Assembly: GCA_947044365.1 (NCBI GenBank)
Contig: OX345636.1
Span: forward strand, 59,027,537 to 59,091,536
Length of the DNA stretch: 64,000 nt
Reading direction: 5' to 3'
DNA from: Petrosia ficiformis
Taxonomy: Eukaryota > Porifera > Demospongiae > Haplosclerida > Petrosiidae
The translations under genes and the position numbers were made by a program. Shown here piece after piece: positions 60,541 through 64,000 of this stretch. Each line of letters starts with the position of its first letter. Within the stretch, counting starts at the first letter, position 1. The notes under the pieces are model-generated. The model saw only the letters and a list, made by a program, of their open reading frames with translations, was not told the DNA's origin and ran no database searches.

Positions 60541-61055
60541 GACGAGAAAGGGAAAGAGTAGGAGCGGCAGACGACCACGCATTTAATTAAATTGGTCAAA
60601 CTATATATCTGTCTGACCATCTGTTACTATTTTTAGAATCCATGTGTATCCACACCTTCGTTGAAAACGAACTGCTACTAACTACATTGACTTAGTTTCC
60701 TCTAAAACAAAGAAAATAATTTGGCTGTGTAGACCTGTGAAGACGTTGCTAGTGAAGCCATTGACAGAATAGCAGAAATAATGTCAAACACTCTTGATTA
60801 GGACTAAACAATTCTTTCTCGGCTTCTCCAAAGCATTCTCTCGCTTTCCTGATAGTAGGTGACTCCATTTCTGCCTCCAAACATGTTCGTATACTAACTA
60901 ACCTTGGAGATCTTTGAGGTGTTGACGCCATATTTAACAAAGGCGTGGATTCTACAAATAGTAACAGATGGTCAGACAGATACATGTAGTTTGAGCAATT
61001 TAATGAAATGCATGGTCATCTACCGCTCACTACCGCTCCTACTCTTCCGCTTTCT
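60541..61055. mobile_element. foldback element interrupting the nonamer array
   Basis: 60541-60670 is repeated in inverse orientation at about 60930-61055. Both arms contain AGAGTAGGAGCGG, the ATGCATTT-type segment and CTGTCTGACCATCTGTTACT. The arms are about 120 nt with scattered mismatches, and the spacer is about 260 nt. Nonamer-like sequence (GTATTAGTTGTATT) resumes at 61077, so the element probably inserted in the array. Confidence 0.6.
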
Positions 61056-61117
61056 GGTAAGTTTTTGGCTCTTGTTTGTATTAGTTGTATTTTTTTTGTA
61101 CAAGTGTTGATCAAATG

Positions 61118-61320
61118 TGGCTTAATGAGGAAGCTAAAATAGCACAGAGACCGACGGCTTTACATCCCCTCCGAAGGATGGGGTGATTAACACCTCCTCA
61201 TTTTTGGAGGGTAGAGCTGAGTACACTCATAGGTGAAAAAAACCTAACCCTAGCGGGGCTTAAACCTGCAACCTTTCGATTGCAGGCCAGCACTTTAGCT
61301 AGCAGGCCACTAGTACCCCC
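61118..61320 (-). mobile_element. possible tRNA-derived SINE
   Basis: On the minus strand the segment 61250-61313 reads like a tRNA body: TAGCTAAAGTG matches the A-box consensus TRGYNNARNNG, followed 24 nt later by GGTTTAAGCCC, one mismatch from the B-box consensus GGTTCRANNCC. The A-to-B spacing is shorter than in a normal tRNA, so this is a derived or damaged copy and not a working tRNA gene. The downstream part contains no recognised tail, and the ends of the element are approximate. Confidence 0.4.
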
Positions 61321-61401
61321 CTATTAGTTGTGTTAGTTGTGTTGATATAAGGGTTGTATTATAATGCACATTTCAATGAACACCATTTTTTTCCATTGCA
61401 G

Positions 61402-61470
61402 ATGATATCAAAAGCGATATTTCTGAGCAAGATGAACCAAATGTGAAGAAGCCAGATGAAACAATACCAG
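61402..61470 (+). CDS. linker exon 3
   Basis: A 69-nt exon after TTTTTTTCCATTGCAG with donor GTACTA at 61471. It is phase 1-1. The residues include D-D-I-K-S-D-I-S-E-Q-D-E-P and end V-K-K-P-D-E-T-I-P-G, an acidic/lysine linker. Acceptor and donor contexts are very similar to those of the exon at 58358, which supports both being real and related by duplication. Confidence 0.7.
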
Positions 61471-62135
61471 GTACTAAATGTAGTGTCTTTATAAAACAAA
61501 TAGTACAGTATGACTAGTAGCATCATGAGTACATGTATATCTTTCTGTATTTTAACTTAATGTGATGTGTTATAAACTCTAATACAGTGTATTAATATTA
61601 CTATTAGTAGAATGCTGTATTTGTAATTAAGATATAATTAGTTACCACTCTTCTTAATAGTTCCTATACATAGAACTATTGTATTGCTTATAATTATATT
61701 ATCAATACATGTATTGAGAATGTCTATAGACACATTGAAATTTCAAACTCACTGTAGTGTGACTTGGCCATGGAAAGTATAGTATAATGAATATCTGTTA
61801 TTAGTTTCAATTATCATAGGTTATTGGTAGAATATATTTTGTAATAAGTAGATGATGTCAACTTTCATACCTTAAGGCTACCTTTTATTACATGTACTAA
61901 TTTTAGCAAATTTAGCAACTAAAATTATTACGTGCTAAAAATATATTTTGTGATTAGGCAAATTAGGTGTGGCTCAGAAATTCACTAAAATCATACAATG
62001 CCATGATAAACACAAGCATTTAAAAATCGCTTAATTTAGTGGATGCAATTAATAGTAGGCTTCAGGTAGTTAGTGAAAATTAACATCACCATAGTTACAT
62101 GTATGTAAACAATGTGAGTACTCCAACAACATTAA

Positions 62136-63156
62136 CCGATTAACTGCCATAGACGCCAATTGGCGTCCAACACAGAGGGCGTTGAAACGCCGTGGACGCC
62201 AATTGGCGTCTTGGATGCCACACCTTACTCTTATGCTTATATCTCACGAAAGATATCAGTTAGGGCCCTGATATTTTGGCAACACTGAGAGGAGTTCTTG
62301 TGCTAAAAATAATCTGTACTGGGTCTAGAGGCTTACCATAAAAAAACATGGAGTTTTTTCAGTGTGAAAATTTATCGTGGTTTTACAGTGTGTTTACACT
62401 GTTTGGATTATCATAATAATATTTCTATAAACAAGTAAAATAAGTATGACACAGAAAACAAAGATATGAGACAAGTGATGTCTTGAAAATGATGGTCAGC
62501 AATACTGAATCTGAAGATCTGTTCCTTCGTCACTGCCTATAGTATTGCAACACCTACAAATAGACAGTGGTACGGTAATGAGTGGTGACATTTATTTTGC
62601 CACTGAGGAAGCACAGTGGTTTTATATTGCATAATTATATAATATAATTATATACACATATAAATTTTATATATATATCATTTTCAATTATAGCAACTAA
62701 TAATATAGTATAAAGTCACTATATTCCCAATCATCATTATTTATCTAGTTGCAAAACATTTGTTTTTTACATCTAAACATACTTATAACATCCAATAGAG
62801 TCATTCACTTACTTTTGATATGGCAAGTGTCCAGAGACATTTCAGGCGCTCCACATCATTATTTGAGTGTCCAAAGCCTCTGTAATGAGCTTTAAGAAAC
62901 TTTCTGATTGTAAAACAATGGGTAATAACACACTTTCAGACAAAAAGAAACATAACTTTCCACCAGATCATCACAGCCCTTCAAGAAAACCATCGTTCGA
63001 TTCCTCATCACGTACTCTACAATGTTATAATACTGTAAAGGCAGTTTTGACGCTTGCTTCGTCATCTATAGGGGTTTTCCCTGTCTAGTAGAAATTTTTG
63101 TGATGCCTTTGGCATTTCAGGGCAAGTCAACGCCCACGCACGCGGCTGTTAATCGG
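62136..63156. mobile_element. piggyBac-like element, 1.0 kb, with GACGCCAATTGGCGTC palindromes
   Basis: The element is flanked by TTAA (62132-62135 and 63157-63160), with inverted ends CCGATTAACTGCC and GGCTGTTAATCGG (one mismatch). Two copies of the perfect palindrome GACGCCAATTGGCGTC lie just inside the left end (62152-62167 and 62195-62210). The length and end sequence resemble the element at 18474-19504. An open frame at 62867-63088 has no recognised domain. Confidence 0.65.
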
Positions 63157-63164
63157 TTAAATTC

Positions 63165-63295
63165 ACTTGTGTCAACTGCATTGAAAAGCCACTTGTATCA
63201 ATAGCATTGAATGTATCAATAGCTGTATCAATAACATTTAAAAGCCAATTGTATGAACAGCATTGAAAAGCCACTGTGTCAACATCATTGTTGTG
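63165..63295. repeat. degenerate minisatellite with GCATTGAAAAGCCAC units
   Basis: Units of roughly 30 nt containing TCAAYAGCATTGAAAAGCCAC-like sequence recur about four times with substitutions and partial deletions directly after the TTAA-flanked element. Confidence 0.55.
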
Positions 63296-63512
63296 TCTTT
63301 TTCTTACTCATATCTACTCCTTCTACTATAACACTTACATCATGTAGTGCTACAGTTCATCTAATGATATTCATAAACATGATCTTCCACTACTATGTCC
63401 TGATTCATTTCAGTATACCAAACACAATGTTTTAATAGTGTTCATCCATCTAATGATATGCATAAACATGATCTTTCACTGCAATGGGAGTGAATGTCTG
63501 TCTATACTATAT

Positions 63513-63663
63513 CAGTGTTTCCCCTTGGGTAAAAGATTAAATGTGAAGGAGTGCATCAGTGTTACATGACGTCAACAGTGCCATAAAACAGTTTTTTTTT
63601 CAGCATAAACTTTAAAATGAAAGGGTGGGGGGCACCATGGTACCACCTTTTGGGGAAACACTG
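63513..63663. mobile_element. MITE with CAGTGTTTCCC ends, copy 2
   Basis: The ends are CAGTGTTTCCCC and the exact inverse GGGGAAACACTG. The interior contains GTGCATCAGTG and CATGGTACCACC, as in the copy at 1391-1566. The ends are hAT-like, but I could not see a clear 8-bp target duplication at this copy. Confidence 0.6.
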
Positions 63664-63715
63664 CTACCTGTATAGTTATATAAAGTATATAATATTATTT
63701 TTTTTTATATCAAAG

Positions 63716-64000
63716 ATAATCAAACATATGGAGATCAAGTCAGTCCCTTCAGACAACAATTTAAAGAGTCACAACAGACAGAGACAGCTGGAAGAAGTCC
63801 AGTCAAAACACAACAGCAACTTAGTATAATGAGCATTAGAGTAGAAGAACAGCAGCAAGCAATGGAAGACACTAATACAAAGAAACAAGAGATGGAGCAA
63901 GCAATTCAAGAAATTAATATAATGAAAGAAGAGATGAAGCAAGTGATTCAAGAAGCTAAACAAGAGAAAGAGCAAGCGATTCAACAAACTAATATAAAGA
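63716..64000 (+). CDS. coiled-coil exon (5' part, continues past the window)
   Basis: Acceptor ATATCAAAG ends at 63715, and the exon enters in phase 1 in agreement with the preceding exon. It stays open to the window edge (94 codons plus). After a polar N-terminal part (D-N-Q-T-Y-G-D-Q-V) it becomes rich in Q, E, K and regularly spaced I/M/V residues, such as E-M-E-Q-A-I-Q-E-I-N-I-M-K-E-E-M and a related stretch E-K-E-Q-A-I-Q-Q-T-N-I, which is an internal repeat. This predicts a parallel helical coiled coil for oligomerisation or scaffold binding. No enzyme domain is visible. Confidence 0.75.

Larger units (their letters stand above)
58406..61401 (+). other. intron with piggyBac-like element, hAT MITE, nonamer array, foldback and SINE-like repeat
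   Basis: The intron holds, in order, a TTAA-flanked piggyBac-like MITE (58884-59482), a hAT MITE (59580-59982), the CTTGTATTA array (59983-60515), a foldback element (60541-61055), a short array remnant (61074-61093), a SINE-like repeat (61118-61320) and another array-like remnant (61321-61345). No exon is supported. Confidence 0.65.
61471..63715 (+). other. intron with a 1-kb TTAA-flanked element, a short minisatellite and a hAT-like MITE
   Basis: The intron holds the piggyBac-like element 62136-63156, a degenerate repeat of GCATTGAAAAGCCAC-type units (63165-63295) and a CAGTGTTTCCC-ended MITE (63513-63663) only 52 nt before the next exon. The part 61480-62130 is AT-rich, and I see nothing else in it. 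Confidence 0.6.

Noticed and set aside
59952..60620. Open frames with Ile-Thr-Cys, Leu-Val-Leu and Asn-Thr-Ser repeats
   Set aside because: They come from the 9-nt period of the CTTGTATTA array.
1..64000. Bacterial or viral origin of the window
   Set aside because: Spliced ankyrin exons with GT-AG introns, MITEs, satellites and very low coding density do not fit.

Overview
The window looks like AT-rich DNA from a metazoan nuclear genome. There is no operon structure, no rRNA or tRNA gene and no dense bacterial-style coding. The only host gene I can support is one interrupted gene on the + strand. It enters from the left and leaves to the right, so neither its first nor its last exon is here. 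A sponge is my best guess, from the abundance of ACATGT hexamers, the hAT and piggyBac-like MITEs and the coding style, but this is weak. The long introns (14-15 kb) would be unusual for a compact genome such as Amphimedon.

The gene: three symmetric phase 0-0 exons of exactly 99 nt (6831-6929, 21252-21350, 36255-36353) each encode one complete 33-residue ankyrin repeat. A 75-nt exon (46759-46833) encodes a shorter terminal ankyrin cap. Then come small linker exons at 48295-48331, 58358-58405 and 61402-61470, with phase-1 junctions. The last exon opens at 63716 and runs past the end of the window; it encodes a polar Gln/Glu/Lys-rich coiled coil. The product is therefore an intracellular ankyrin-repeat plus coiled-coil protein of unknown function.

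Layout: the three ankyrin exons sit in near-identical surroundings spaced 14.4 and 15.0 kb apart, so the ankyrin array grew by duplication of large, mostly intronic cassettes. Cassette copies are at about 5.6-12.5, 20.3-26.6 and 34.5-37.9 kb, with partial extra copies at about 27.7-30.8, 33.3-33.95 and 40.4-42.7 kb. The flanking introns differ by only a few percent, but the exons differ much more. Most differences between the second and third repeats are amino-acid changes, concentrated at the ankyrin positions known to contact targets.

The introns are full of mobile-element relics. Several are proven by an empty site in a paralogous cassette: hAT MITEs with 8-bp target duplications (some keeping a decayed BED zinc finger), TTAA-flanked piggyBac-like elements (one with a decayed C-terminal zinc ribbon), two copies of a broken Crypton-type (DUF3504) recombinase, foldback elements and a possible SINE. 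Intron 48332-58357 holds an 8.4-kb array of a CTTGTR hexamer inside an element with terminal inverted repeats. Intron 58406-61401 holds a CTTGTATTA nonamer array that begins exactly at a hAT target-site duplication. Throughout the window the palindromic hexamer ACATGT is present, absent or multiplied in exact 6-nt steps between paralogous copies, as if it were inserted as a unit.
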